Numbered from the stretch's first letter, positions 1 through 7,058 are shown. The stretch is DNA of 14,754 nt from CAJBLF01 sp964542965 (GCA_964542965.1 CAZIVH010000023.1:1-14754), one strand, 5' to 3'. Notes: generated by a model not told the origin, from the sequence alone. A program made the numbers and translations.

Positions 1-174
1 AAAAAATATAATGTTATTTTCGCGCTTGTTGTTGTTCGAGCATTCATCGGCATTATTATCAAGACCTTGGGAGCGGAGGTTGTTTACGGTCAAATCGTTC
101 GGGTGTTGTGAGCGTGTATTGCAGTTATCACTGCGGCTATCGGAGCTAAATTTGAAGATCGGATAGATAACTAA
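1..174 (+). CDS. C-terminal fragment of a small membrane protein (5' end outside window)
   Basis: The frame is open from base 1 to TAA at 172-174 if TGA at 109-111 is read as glycine. The 57 visible residues are mostly hydrophobic (VIFALVVV, AFIGIIIK, ACIAVITAAIGA) and end in a short charged tail, so this is the end of an integral membrane protein with about two helices. CGA and CGG codons (three) would be Trp under the host code. The glycine-rich spacing faintly recalls GlsB/YeaQ-type small membrane proteins, but I would not name it. It lies 23 bases ahead of the SPFH gene on the same strand and is probably cotranscribed with it. Confidence 0.6.
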
Positions 175-197
175 TTTTATCTTATAATATATTGGTG

Positions 198-1064
198 ATG
201 TATACTACGTATATTGTTTTGTGAATTATTGTGTTCTTTCTTCTCCTGCTTTCCATCAAAATCGTCAGGCCAAATACGGTCGCTGTTGTCTTGTTCCTTT
301 GAAAGACGGGGAGGATTCTCAGGGAAGGAATTAACTTTATCATACCAATCTTCGAGGGTGTGAAACGTCAGAGTTTAGCATTGATCAACTTGAGCGTAAA
401 GGTTGATGGTATAACCAAAGACAATGTAAAGACGACGGTGAATATCAATGTCATCTACCGCGTGAAGCATGATGATAAATCTATCATTGATTCGCTCTTC
501 AAAAACTCCAATGTCGTTCAGACCATCACATCGCTTATAGAAGAGCAGTTGAGAGCTAGAATATTTGAGTTTTCTCATGAAGAAATATTTGGTAAAAGAA
601 ATGAAATCGGAGATGAAATAAAAGAAACACTTTGTGTCAAAATGGCTGAATTTGGTATGGAATTGGATAGTGTTCAGGTCGTAGATATCCAGCTTGATCA
701 GAAGGTTGTCGAAGCCATGAATAATGTCGTTGCAAGTCAAAAAAATAAAGTTGCTGTTATCACGGAAGCAGAAGGTCAAAAACAATCTCAGATTTTAAGT
801 GCGGAATGAGATAAAGAAGTTAAAAAATTATTATGAGAAGGAATGGCACTGCAGAGAGAAGCGATTGCGAAGTGATTCAAAAATTCTATCGGTGAAATCA
901 AGGCTACTGATAGTTCACTCACAGGAAAAGATATTTTAGACTTTTTATTAAATAGTAGCAGAATAGAAACGCTCGAAAAAGTAGGTCAAAACAATGCAAA
1001 GATTATCTACGTTAACGAAAATCTCGAAGGAAAGAAAGCATCCATGATCAATCATAATCAGTAA
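198..1064 (+). CDS. SPFH (stomatin/prohibitin/flotillin) domain membrane protein
   Basis: This is a 288-residue protein when five in-frame TGA codons (222, 300, 807, 834, 873) are read as Gly. The ATG at 198 gives an N-terminal membrane helix (residues about 5-19). The SPFH entry motif follows (VLFLGKTGRILREGINFIIP, residues about 30-49, with its first Gly encoded by TGA). After the beta-rich SPFH core comes the helical segment with AEGDKEVKKLLGEGMALQRE, where TGA encodes two invariant glycines. Family members oligomerise on membranes and act as scaffolds for proteases or channels. A standard-code caller would start at GTG 360 and stop at 809, losing the membrane anchor and the tail. The gene is followed by a hairpin terminator. 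Family assignment is firm; the specific role and partner are unknown. Confidence 0.93.
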
Positions 1065-1081
1065 GATTTACACATAAAAAT

Positions 1082-1115
1082 AAAAAAGCCATGGCCTCGT
1101 TGCTATGGTTTTTTG
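1082..1115 (+). terminator. Intrinsic terminator after the SPFH gene
   Basis: An A-tract and GCCATGGC arm pair with GCTATGG followed by a T-run (1109-1114), with one bulged G. It lies 17 bases past the SPFH stop and separates this operon from the purCE promoter. Confidence 0.7.
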
Positions 1116-1129
1116 CAAAATCAGACAAC

Positions 1130-1216
1130 TTGACATTATCAAGCTTATCTATATTGTCTGTTTCATCAAAATAAAAAAGGAAACTAATCAATCAATGTTA
1201 AACTAAAATAAAAAGT
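1130..1216 (+). promoter_or_regulatory. purCE promoter and A-rich leader
   Basis: TTGACA at 1130-1135 is followed, after 16 bases, by TATTGT at 1152-1157, a sigma70-like pair. The leader next to the start codon (1196-1216, TGTTAAACTAAAATAAAAAG) is nearly the same as that of the 2804 gene (2782-2803) and resembles that of the 7059 gene. There is no strong GGAGG ribosome-binding site. Confidence 0.6.
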
Positions 1217-2635
1217 ATGAACACACACAAACAGAGTGGTGAGAAACCGCTCGCATTTGGTAAAACCAAAGAAATTTGGGCCGTCGAAGGAGACGATACC
1301 CTAGTCATCATGAAAAGCACGGATGCCACAACTGCGGACAACGATCCAACGAAGACGCAGATTATGAAATCCAAGGGTGCATGCTCGACAACCACCACCA
1401 GCCGGGTATTTGAACTTCTGCAACAGGCAGGCATCCCGACCGCGTATGTGCAACAACTTTCCGATACGGAAATCCTGGCGAAGAAATGTACCATGATTCC
1501 GCTGGAGGTCATCATCCGTCGCTATGCAGTCGGGTCGTATCTGGACCGTATGCCTCAGTTTAAAAAAGAAGGCGCGCCACATCGTTTCCATCAACTGAAG
1601 TTCGAACTCTTCCTCAAGACCTCAAAAGGGAATCTTGATGCACTCGATCTCCGTAATTTCCTTCCCAAAGAAAACGAAGAGCTTATTAAGTATCTGGATG
1701 CTCCAAAGACCCTGCAGAACCTGCAGAAAAAAAATCCGGAGCTGAAGAACTTGATGGAGATTGAAACCGCAATCCTAGTTGAAGAAGTCATTAAAATCAT
1801 TGATGATCCATGGATCGAAAATCCCTACGAATTCGACAAGTGGACACTGAGACACCCGAAAAAGCCGACTTGGGAACTTCCTCCATTGTCATCAAAAGGC
1901 GGCGCTATCAACGAAGCACGTGAACACCTTACGAAAATCGAAGAGCTCACGCGCAAAACATTTCTGCTGATCGAAGGAGCGTGGAACACACTCGGTTACC
2001 GACTAATTGACTTCAAGATCGAATTCGGCATCACTGCTGAGGGAGAACTTGTTGTTGCCGATGTCATCGATAATGATTCATGGCGGCTTCGTACTGACGA
2101 CTGGAAAGAACTCAGTAAGCAGAACTTCCGCGACGGCCATCCGTTATCACAGGTGCAGGAAAATTATCTGCGCGTAGCTCAGCTTGTCAACGAGTTCAGG
2201 ATTCCCAAACAGGCAATCATCTTCTGGAGAGGTTCCGATAAGGATGACCTCGAAAAGTTCAGCGATGTACCCGGCATCCAATATGAAGATATTGTGGCAT
2301 CAGGACACAAATCTTCGCAAAAAGTAATTGATAAGCTTGAAGAATTACATGCGAAATACCCGGAAGGTGCAGTGATCCTCGCCATCGTAGGAATGAGCAA
2401 CGGCCTCGGACCAATTCTGTCCGCACGCACCAGCTGGCCGGTCTATTCGTACTGCAATTCAGCGAAAAGCAATCCCGAAGATGTATGGAGTGGCCTGAGG
2501 ATGCCTTCGGACGTCCCTCATACGATCTTCCTCAACATCAAGAATGCGTATCTTGCTGCTCTGGATATCTTCGCCATGAAGAATCCTGTAGCATATATGA
2601 TGCGCCAATACGCCATCGAAAAACTCGATGCGTAA
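1217..2635 (+). CDS. purCE: Bifunctional SAICAR synthetase / AIR carboxylase (PAICS-like PurC-PurE fusion)
   Basis: This 472-residue protein carries two purine-synthesis domains in the order seen in animal PAICS. Residues about 10-320 are SAICAR synthetase (joins aspartate to CAIR using ATP): GKTKE near 15, PLEVIIRRYAVGSYL near 97, DFKIEFG, and DVIDNDSWRL near 282-291. Residues about 329-472 are the AIR carboxylase domain: WRGSD, ASGHKSSQ, and IVGMSNGLGPILSA followed by EDVWSGLRMPS. This resembles the animal class II (CO2-using) type more than bacterial PurE. The gene is unlike its neighbours: higher GC, no TGA among about 23 glycines, every Trp TGG, and CGG/CGA at codons 63, 262 and 290. Codon 290 is the family's DSxRL arginine, so CGG must mean Arg for function. 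I infer transfer from a standard-code donor. No other pur gene is in the window. Confidence 0.95.
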   Translation: MNTHKQSGEKPLAFGKTKEIWAVEGDDTLVIMKSTDATTADNDPTKTQIMKSKGACSTTTTSRVFELLQQAGIPTAYVQQLSDTEILAKKCTMIPLEVIIRRYAVGSYLDRMPQFKKEGAPHRFHQLKFELFLKTSKGNLDALDLRNFLPKENEELIKYLDAPKTLQNLQKKNPELKNLMEIETAILVEEVIKIIDDPWIENPYEFDKWTLRHPKKPTWELPPLSSKGGAINEAREHLTKIEELTRKTFLLIEGAWNTLGYRLIDFKIEFGITAEGELVVADVIDNDSWRLRTDDWKELSKQNFRDGHPLSQVQENYLRVAQLVNEFRIPKQAIIFWRGSDKDDLEKFSDVPGIQYEDIVASGHKSSQKVIDKLEELHAKYPEGAVILAIVGMSNGLGPILSARTSWPVYSYCNSAKSNPEDVWSGLRMPSDVPHTIFLNIKNAYLAALDIFAMKNPVAYMMRQYAIEKLDA

Positions 2636-2653
2636 CAAAATGTTGTTACTAAG

Positions 2654-2681
2654 AACCGTCGGAGTTTCCGGCGGTTTTTTT
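2654..2681 (+). terminator. Intrinsic terminator after purCE
   Basis: A 10-bp stem (2654-2663 with 2667-2676, one G-U pair), a 3-base loop and a T-run to 2681. Its core CCGTCGG...CCGGCGG recurs at 8162-8180 after the second paralogue. Confidence 0.9.
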
Positions 2682-2706
2682 GTATTTTACGCCAAATCAT
2701 AAGAGA

Positions 2707-2803
2707 TTGACATTTTATAGGAAATATATATAAGATAAATAATAACGAAGTATCGTTAGAAAGATAATAACAAAAATAAAGTGTTAACTAAAAATAAAAA
2801 GCT
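2707..2803 (+). promoter_or_regulatory. Promoter and A-rich leader of the 2804 gene
   Basis: A perfect TTGACA (2707-2712), a 16-base spacer and TATAAG (2729-2734). The leader at 2782-2803 (TGTTAACTAAAAATAAAAAG) is almost identical to that of purCE, which suggests a shared regulatory origin. Confidence 0.65.
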
Positions 2804-3892
2804 ATGGTTATATTGCAAAAAAGCCCGGAAGGCATTATCATTGGAAGAAATCCAGAATTTCCGATCGGTTGTTTTATGTTCCATTCCTGGAATGGAAAAT
2901 TGGATACCGTATTGGTCGGTAAGGCTACCACTGATGATGAAACTGAATTGTTACGCAAGATCGCGTACCAATATTCAGAAAAAATTTGGAAAAAGTCGCT
3001 TGGTGGAAATGTTCGTGCTGAGATGTTTGATATCTTTCAGGAGTCTTTTGATGAATACCATACCAATCCTGAAAAAGAGATAGCCGATGAACGTTTCTTT
3101 TTTAAAGAATCGGGTGCATTCATCAAGAATGCTTATGACACACCGGAAGAAGTAGTTGATGAAATTGTTAAACAAGTGAAGGAAATTTCTGGCCTATCGA
3201 TTTCCATAGGGATGTCTAAAAGAGGGAGTATTGTCGAGAGTACAATGTATACCGTATCAATCGATAAAGCGGTAAAGAGAGAATTTGTTTTTTGGAATTC
3301 AAATGACTGGCCAAAGGAAAAAGGGCGTTTTTTTGAACTTCATATTGTTCCCGATTATCATCCTTCAAGCCCTTCGCAAGGAGAAAAGTCTTGTGGATTA
3401 CTTATCAACGGGGCTACAGATGCTCTTATTCGATCAACGGCGATATCTTCGGTATTTTCTCCCAAAGAAGCACGACAGAAAGGAGATTGTTTTGGTTCAA
3501 GCTGGTATTATGTGAAACATCCATATAAGGTAGCTGGAAAATCATTTCAGTTTACTTTACGTGGATACTATCATGCGACCAAAGAACTTGTTGATGATGC
3601 TGTGCATCTCATATTAGCTACACTTGGTGCTCATCCTGATGGTGAATATGTTGGGATTAGCGGAGGATTTCATTCCCCATATGATTTCCCTGAAAACATT
3701 GCTAATCGTACAGGCAGACAATTACCATGCAAAGAAAACCCACGAGGCAGTGAAAAACATTGTATGTGGACATACGATGTTCTGAAAAAGGAAAGAAGAC
3801 TTGAAAAAGCATACATTCCGGATTGGTTTACTGAAGAAAAATGGGTTGAATTCTTTAAAGAACAAAAAGGGATATTTCCAAAATTTGTATAA
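2804..3892 (+). CDS. Unrecognised 362-aa protein, paralogue 1
   Basis: I do not recognise this family. It has no signal peptide or membrane helix and looks like a soluble, globular protein. The N-terminal third is moderately conserved with the 7059 paralogue (GKATTD, ETELLRKIAYQY, EKIWK). The C-terminal half is nearly identical to it: HIVPDYHPSSPSQG, KSCGLLING, LIRST, SPKEARQ, GKSFQFTLRG, YHATKELVDDAV, EYVGISGGF, PENIANRTGRQLPCKE, and PRGSEKHCMWTYD. Three Cys (KSC, LPC, KHC) and several His are conserved in both and could form an active site or metal site; that is a guess. There are about 27 Gly codons with no TGA, eight Trp all TGG, and CGA at three conserved sites, so it reads as a standard-code gene. 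The ATG follows a shared leader and a strong promoter. The giant RNA lies about 240 bases downstream. Confidence 0.85.
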   Translation: MVILQKSPEGIIIGRNPEFPIGCFMFHSWNGKLDTVLVGKATTDDETELLRKIAYQYSEKIWKKSLGGNVRAEMFDIFQESFDEYHTNPEKEIADERFFFKESGAFIKNAYDTPEEVVDEIVKQVKEISGLSISIGMSKRGSIVESTMYTVSIDKAVKREFVFWNSNDWPKEKGRFFELHIVPDYHPSSPSQGEKSCGLLINGATDALIRSTAISSVFSPKEARQKGDCFGSSWYYVKHPYKVAGKSFQFTLRGYYHATKELVDDAVHLILATLGAHPDGEYVGISGGFHSPYDFPENIANRTGRQLPCKENPRGSEKHCMWTYDVLKKERRLEKAYIPDWFTEEKWVEFFKEQKGIFPKFV

Positions 3893-3910
3893 TAAAAAAA
3901 ATCCCAATTG

Positions 3911-3938
3911 CCGCATGTGTTTTGCATGCGGTTTTTTT
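3911..3938 (+). terminator. Intrinsic terminator after paralogue 1
   Basis: A perfect 7-bp stem CCGCATG/CATGCGG (3911-3917 with 3925-3931), a 7-base loop and seven T residues (3932-3938). Confidence 0.9.
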
Positions 3939-4068
3939 ATAAAATGACAATTTTCCAAAAGTTTTTTCGATTTTTAAAACATGCTTTGTAACTAGTGTAA
4001 ATCACCAAAACGTACACATTCTTGAATTATTCAGTTTTGTTCTTTTTGATTCTCTATAAAATTATCAT

Positions 4069-4129
4069 CGTACAACAGAGAAAGAAAAAATCTGTGTACG
4101 ACGAAGAGGGTAATTTATAGTTCATTACC
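4069..4129 (+). other. Two hairpins just upstream of the giant RNA
   Basis: Hairpin 1 pairs 4069-4079 with 4091-4100 (10 bp with a bulged A, A-rich loop). Hairpin 2 pairs GGTAAT 4109-4114 with ATTACC 4124-4129. Neither is followed by a T-run, so they are not terminators. They may be the 5' domain of the downstream structured RNA, or an operator. The flanking stretches 3939-4068 and 4130-4175 are AT-rich, and I see nothing firm in them. Confidence 0.45.
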
Positions 4130-4200
4130 AAATAAGTACGCAAGTAATTATTAGGGTAATAACGATAAATTAGCCAAAGGGTAATTTACAGTCCAATGTC
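4106..4200 (+). repeat. Degenerate direct repeats of GGGTAATTTA(T/C)AGT
   Basis: GGGTAATTTATAGTTCAT at 4108-4125 is repeated as GGGTAATTTACAGTCCAAT at 4179-4197. A shorter AGGGTAAT occurs near 4153-4160. The second copy is the 5' arm of the closing helix of the giant RNA. The first copy could in principle compete for the same 3' arm (5069-5089) with a poorer match. Confidence 0.5.
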
Positions 4201-5095
4201 ATAGACAATGTATGTGTCGGAATATCTTTGTGATCCTTTACACTGCTCAGATATTCTGTTTGTGGTTTGACCTATCGTTCCTCTAACGGTCGATGGGGAT
4301 GACGCATCGATCCAACATATGTTGCAAGGTTCCAAAAAAATCTTGCCTCTCATATGCCGATGCACTATTGTAACTGGCTGGTGGAGAAGAATGGTTTTTC
4401 TCCATGGGACATCTGGCTTCCACCAGATGTAGCGAAATGTGGAAATGAGTTTCGTGCTCACTTCTTTCGGGAGAGCGATCCTCCCTCTTGGTATGTACGC
4501 ATATCACTTGTTGATATGATATGTATCTGTGAATCTCTCTACAGTTACCATATCCTACTATCTCTTAGGAGGTAGTAAGGCTTGATCTGCGAAACTACTG
4601 GCTCTCGCATCAAACTATTTATTCCCACCGTCTTCCTCTGTGTCAGGGTTCGTCCTTGATATACGATGCCGGCGTAAAGATCTCCATGGTGTAGAAATAT
4701 ATCATGTTCAGCATAGTTCTGGCATGGACAATCGGAGTAACCGCCGATTCCTGTGTTTAGTCTCTGGGCCTCACGGTCGCGAGAAGGTGCTGATGTGCGG
4801 CTTTGTCTCCGCATACGATCTTGATGGCTTAATCATAAGATATGGGTCCTGATGAACCAATGGCATGGCCCATCATCCATCATATCCTCTGGATTATAGT
4901 ATCGGGAAGACACGTAACACATATCAGCCGATGCATTACAAACGATGTATCGGTAGGCATTGCTCCGCTGTATGGTATGAGCAATATTCATCGATAAAGT
5001 CCGTTATGCCTTCGATCCTTTGGCATCGAACACGCTCACATAACGGGATATGGATATTCATTCTTTGTGATATTGGATTGTAAATTACCTTTTTT
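4176..5095 (+). ncRNA. Putative giant structured non-coding RNA (about 0.9 kb)
   Basis: The ends pair over 21 bp: 4180-4200 with 5069-5089, extendable to about 25 bp with 4176-4179, and a T-run at 5090-5095. Between them I find many clean stems: 4218-4227/4249-4258; 4382-4388/4398-4404; 4409-4416/4423-4430; 4500-4506/4512-4518; 4554-4564/4569-4580 (UUAG loop); 4582-4592/4605-4613; 4643-4648/4654-4659; 4683-4688/4723-4728; 4730-4735/4744-4749; 4794-4800/4809-4815; 4818-4825/4832-4841; 4842-4846/4869-4873; 4928-4936/4945-4953; 4959-4965/4979-4985; and 5001-5008/5039-5046 enclosing 5011-5016/5025-5030. All wobble pairs (for example 4191-5078, 4561-4572, 4933-4948) are G-U on the + strand, which fixes the sense. 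The segment is visibly more GC-rich than its flanks. It lacks RNase P, tmRNA, SRP or group II domain V hallmarks that I know. It resembles OLE, GOLLD and ROOL in style; class unknown. Confidence 0.72.
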
Positions 5096-5113
5096 ATTCC
5101 CTTATTCTATTAC

Positions 5114-5380
5114 ATGGTTAACACAAAAAAATTGGCACTTTGGACATGAGTTTTTGTTGGCGGACTTCATTTCGTTCGAACATTGTGCATAGCGATTATG
5201 CCTACAGCATTGCAAAATTTCCTGAATTGGATTTTATGATTGCATATGCTTCAACCATACTTGATTATCACCTCATTCGATTTTGGTAGAATGCTTATGC
5301 TTGTGGTAGTTACTTTTGGTGTAGGGTGCTTCTGGTGACGAATCTTTGGTCTTATAGCCAATGCAGTAAGTAAAAAATAA
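5114..5380 (+). CDS. Small two-helix membrane protein (88 aa)
   Basis: The gene is only visible with TGA read as Gly, at 5147, 5237 and 5336. It encodes 88 residues with a basic N-terminus (MVNTKK). The first hydrophobic helix spans residues about 7-32. The second is at about 62-83 and includes VVVTFGVGCFWG, followed by W-I-F-G, where the W is a CGA codon. The tail is SKK. This has the look of the uncharacterised short membrane proteins common in Patescibacteria, and I cannot assign a function. It begins 18 bases after the T-run of the giant RNA, and a bidirectional terminator follows. A standard-code caller would miss it entirely. Confidence 0.8.
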
Positions 5381-5401
5381 TAGGCAAAAGAATAACCATA
5401 C

Positions 5402-5436
5402 AAAAAAAGCTACGGCATAATCGCTGTAGTTTTTTA
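5402..5436. terminator. Bidirectional terminator between convergent genes
   Basis: An A-run and CTACGGC pair with GCTGTAG and a T-run, with the flanking A and T tracts on both sides. It can serve the 88-residue membrane protein on + and the XRE gene on -, whose stop codon (5434-5436) lies in its edge. Confidence 0.75.
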
Positions 5437-5661
5437 TATATGTTCTATGGAAGAAAGTTTAATCTCTTTTTTGTCAAAAATAAAAAGTTCATCTATGGAA
5501 CTATGTAAAGCGACCGCTATCATTTTTGCTAATCTCAACGACGGATTATATGCTCATTTTTCTAGGAAGACGATAGTCTCTCTTCTTACTCAGACGAGAT
5601 GCGCTAAATCTTCTTGAGTAAGATTATGTCTAGCTCTAAGCTCTTTTATTTTGGTATACAT
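5434..5661 (-). CDS. XRE/Cro-family helix-turn-helix regulator (YozG-like, 75 aa)
   Basis: Reading TGA as Gly at 5590-5592 and 5554-5556 gives a classic compact HTH protein. It begins MYTKIKELRARHNLTQEDLA, then VGVRRETIVFLEKG, YNPSLRLAKMIA, and ends SSIDELFIF plus a short tail. Both TGA codons sit at glycines conserved in this family (the turn of the HTH and the EKGxYNPSL motif). The length is typical of regulators that sit next to DUF2178 or DUF3796 membrane proteins. It starts 30 bases after the stop of the DUF2178 gene, so the two form an operon. It is the likely reader of the palindromes at 6263-6299. The standard code splits it into fragments too short to be called. Confidence 0.9.
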
Positions 5662-5691
5662 GATGTTGTTGGTAAAGGTAAAATGATGAGC

Positions 5692-6246
5692 TTATTTTTT
5701 TTCAGTAGTGCAAGTTGTTTCTGGCATAGGAAAATCCGGATGTCCGTACTGTATTCGCTGTCCGTCTTTACATACTCGATTGTCTTCTCATGAAAGGATA
5801 CGGAGCGATCCTACGATAGCGATCCCAAGCAGGAGAGCAATCAGAAAGAATCTTTTATCGAATCTTGTTTTTTTGTTCATATAGGCGAAGATACACGAAT
5901 ACGTCAGCATAAGGACGCATACGCTTAGAGCGAGCGTGATTGCTATCGATTCGTATGAAGGATTGGTAGCTTTCATAGCATAGAATACGAAGATCATGAT
6001 CGCTGCAGCAAACGAGAATATCTGCATCGCCAATAGTGCGGCTTTGCCTCATAGTGCATAATCCCTTTCATCTGCCATAATCTCTTTTACTTTGCTTCTG
6101 AGGAAAAAAAGCGTAAGCCGTCATATGATGATCGTTATGATCGGGATGAAATAATTTTCAACCAACAAAGACTGACTGATGACTATCGATATCAAGATGA
6201 CTATTCCTATACGGATTTGCTGATACCTTTTGAGACTGACTTTCAT
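5692..6246 (-). CDS. DUF2178-like multi-pass membrane protein
   Basis: This is a 184-residue protein with TGA read as Gly at four places. Two N-terminal helices (residues about 13-27 and 32-48) are followed by the charged DUF2178 signature around KEIMADERDYALGGKAAL. Further helices lie near 78-95, 101-118 and 130-147. After the last membrane segment comes an outside-type tail with NWVCKDGQWIQYGHP and a final Pro/Cys-rich part. Both W residues are CGA codons, and the tail matches the W-C-x-DGQW-x-x-HG-P motif common in Patescibacteria only if CGA means Trp. Such membrane proteins pair with YozG-type XRE regulators, as here. Function is unknown; sensing or regulator sequestration is a guess. 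Confidence 0.83.
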
Positions 6247-6262
6247 GATATTTACATAAAAA

Positions 6263-6299
6263 GTTAAATAAATATAACTTAAAGTTAGATATATATAAC
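6263..6299 (-). promoter_or_regulatory. Twin palindromic operator upstream of the DUF2178-XRE operon
   Basis: Two 16-base imperfect palindromes of the form GTTA-N8-TAAC (6263-6278 and 6284-6299) are centred 21 bases apart, which puts them on the same helix face. They begin 17 bases upstream of the DUF2178 start, overlapping the likely promoter. The obvious candidate ligand is the XRE protein of the same operon (autoregulation). Confidence 0.6.
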
Positions 6300-6321
6300 A
6301 TTTTAGTTCAAAAAATCAAGA

Positions 6322-6366
6322 GAAAAAGAAAAACCACCTTTTATAGGTAGCAATTCTTTTGGTGGT
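6322..6366 (-). terminator. Terminator after the LMW phosphatase gene
   Basis: On the minus strand ACCACC (6366-6361) pairs with GGTGGT (6338-6333), followed by TTTTTCTTTTT. The gene stop is 31 bases upstream. The loop is long (22 bases), but the U-tract is good. Confidence 0.6.
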
Positions 6367-6397
6367 ATCAGACAAATTGTCGTATACATGGGTGAAA

Positions 6398-6862
6398 TTA
6401 TTTTTTTGTGATATTGTTGATGATGAACGGTATAGCTTCATGGATATAATCAATGACGGATATACAATATCATTCTAGATCAATCTGTGGACCATGTTGA
6501 TTCATATATTCCGTATCATCCAAGAGATCTTCACTTTTATTATATGCGATCTCATTAAACAAAACAGCCTCGAATCATACTTCGCGAACGCTTTGTCTAT
6601 GATGTTCCGACATGCAGATAATGAGATCTTGTTCTCATAATATTTCCGGTGTGATCTTTCTCTGCTGGTGTTTGGTCGCATCGCAACCATAAAGAGATAA
6701 TCTTTCCAATGTTCGTGAAAATGGAGCTTCTGGATGAGCCTTTGTTCATGCTGAACTCACTAATATATCGTCGATGGTGTGATCTTTAATATATTTTTTG
6801 GTGAGATATTCTGCAGACATGCTGCGGAAGACGTTTCAGGTGCAGACATAGAGGATATTCAT
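6398..6862 (-). CDS. Low-molecular-weight protein tyrosine phosphatase family protein
   Basis: The protein has 154 residues with five TGA codons read as Gly. The catalytic P-loop is at the N-terminus: LYVCTGNVFRSMSAEYL contains C7-x5-R13, the family's C(X)5R(S/T) loop with cysteine nucleophile and phosphate-binding arginine. The P-loop glycine (codon 9, 6836-6838) is itself TGA-encoded, so under the standard code the active site is cut off. SSAGT (TGA Gly) and ICMSEHHR match the family core. The acid-loop region reads LLDD rather than the usual DP pair, so catalysis or substrate may differ from the textbook enzyme. It could act on phosphotyrosine or phosphoarginine; arsenate reductase is less likely. 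It appears to be monocistronic, with its own terminator. Confidence 0.9.
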
Positions 6863-6977
6863 AATGCGTACTATATATTTTAAAGCTCGGAAAATGAAAA
6901 ATGATCATCATGAGATTCTAGGGTTTTTTGTCCGGATTGGAAGATATTTTATGATGTATGGTATAATAAACATATTA

Positions 6978-7058
6978 TTGACTTTTAATTATAAATAGTT
7001 ATAGTATTTTTACTAAAAAGTGTTATCAAAAACAAAAAACAACTAAAAACAAATAGAT
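6978..7058 (+). promoter_or_regulatory. Promoter and A-rich leader of the 7059 gene
   Basis: TTGACT (6978-6983), a 16-base spacer and TATAGT (7000-7005). The leader begins TGTTATC at 7021 and contains ACTAAAAACAAATAG before the start. It is a looser version of the leaders at 1196 and 2782, with an extra insertion of about 16 bases. Confidence 0.6.

Noticed and set aside
360..809. Separate 149-aa GTG-started gene
   Set aside because: This is the middle of the SPFH gene bounded by TGA codons. The true frame runs from ATG 198 to TAA 1064.
4186..4814. Minus-strand frames of about 90 codons at 4186-4461 and 4545-4814
   Set aside because: They have no start-site context, no family resemblance and no coding-like composition. 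They are shadows within the structured RNA.
4837..4849. AAGATATGGGTCC resembling the group I intron S element
   Set aside because: I found no matching R element (GACTA type) or P and Q elements upstream to form P7 and P3, and the region does not interrupt a recognisable gene.
4445..5083. A + strand frame of about 212 codons, open if TGA is read as Gly, across the giant RNA
   Set aside because: The translation is rich in Ser, His, Cys, Arg and Tyr, resembles no family, and runs through back-to-back palindromes including the closing helix (its stop lies inside the 3' arm). With only two stop codons such open frames arise more easily. RNA structure explains the segment better.
4180..5089. Terminal inverted repeats of an insertion sequence or MITE
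   Set aside because: The 21-bp inverted ends look like TIRs, but no target-site duplication or transposase is visible. The many internal stems with + strand G-U bias and the 3' U-run fit an RNA better. A structured non-autonomous element is not excluded.
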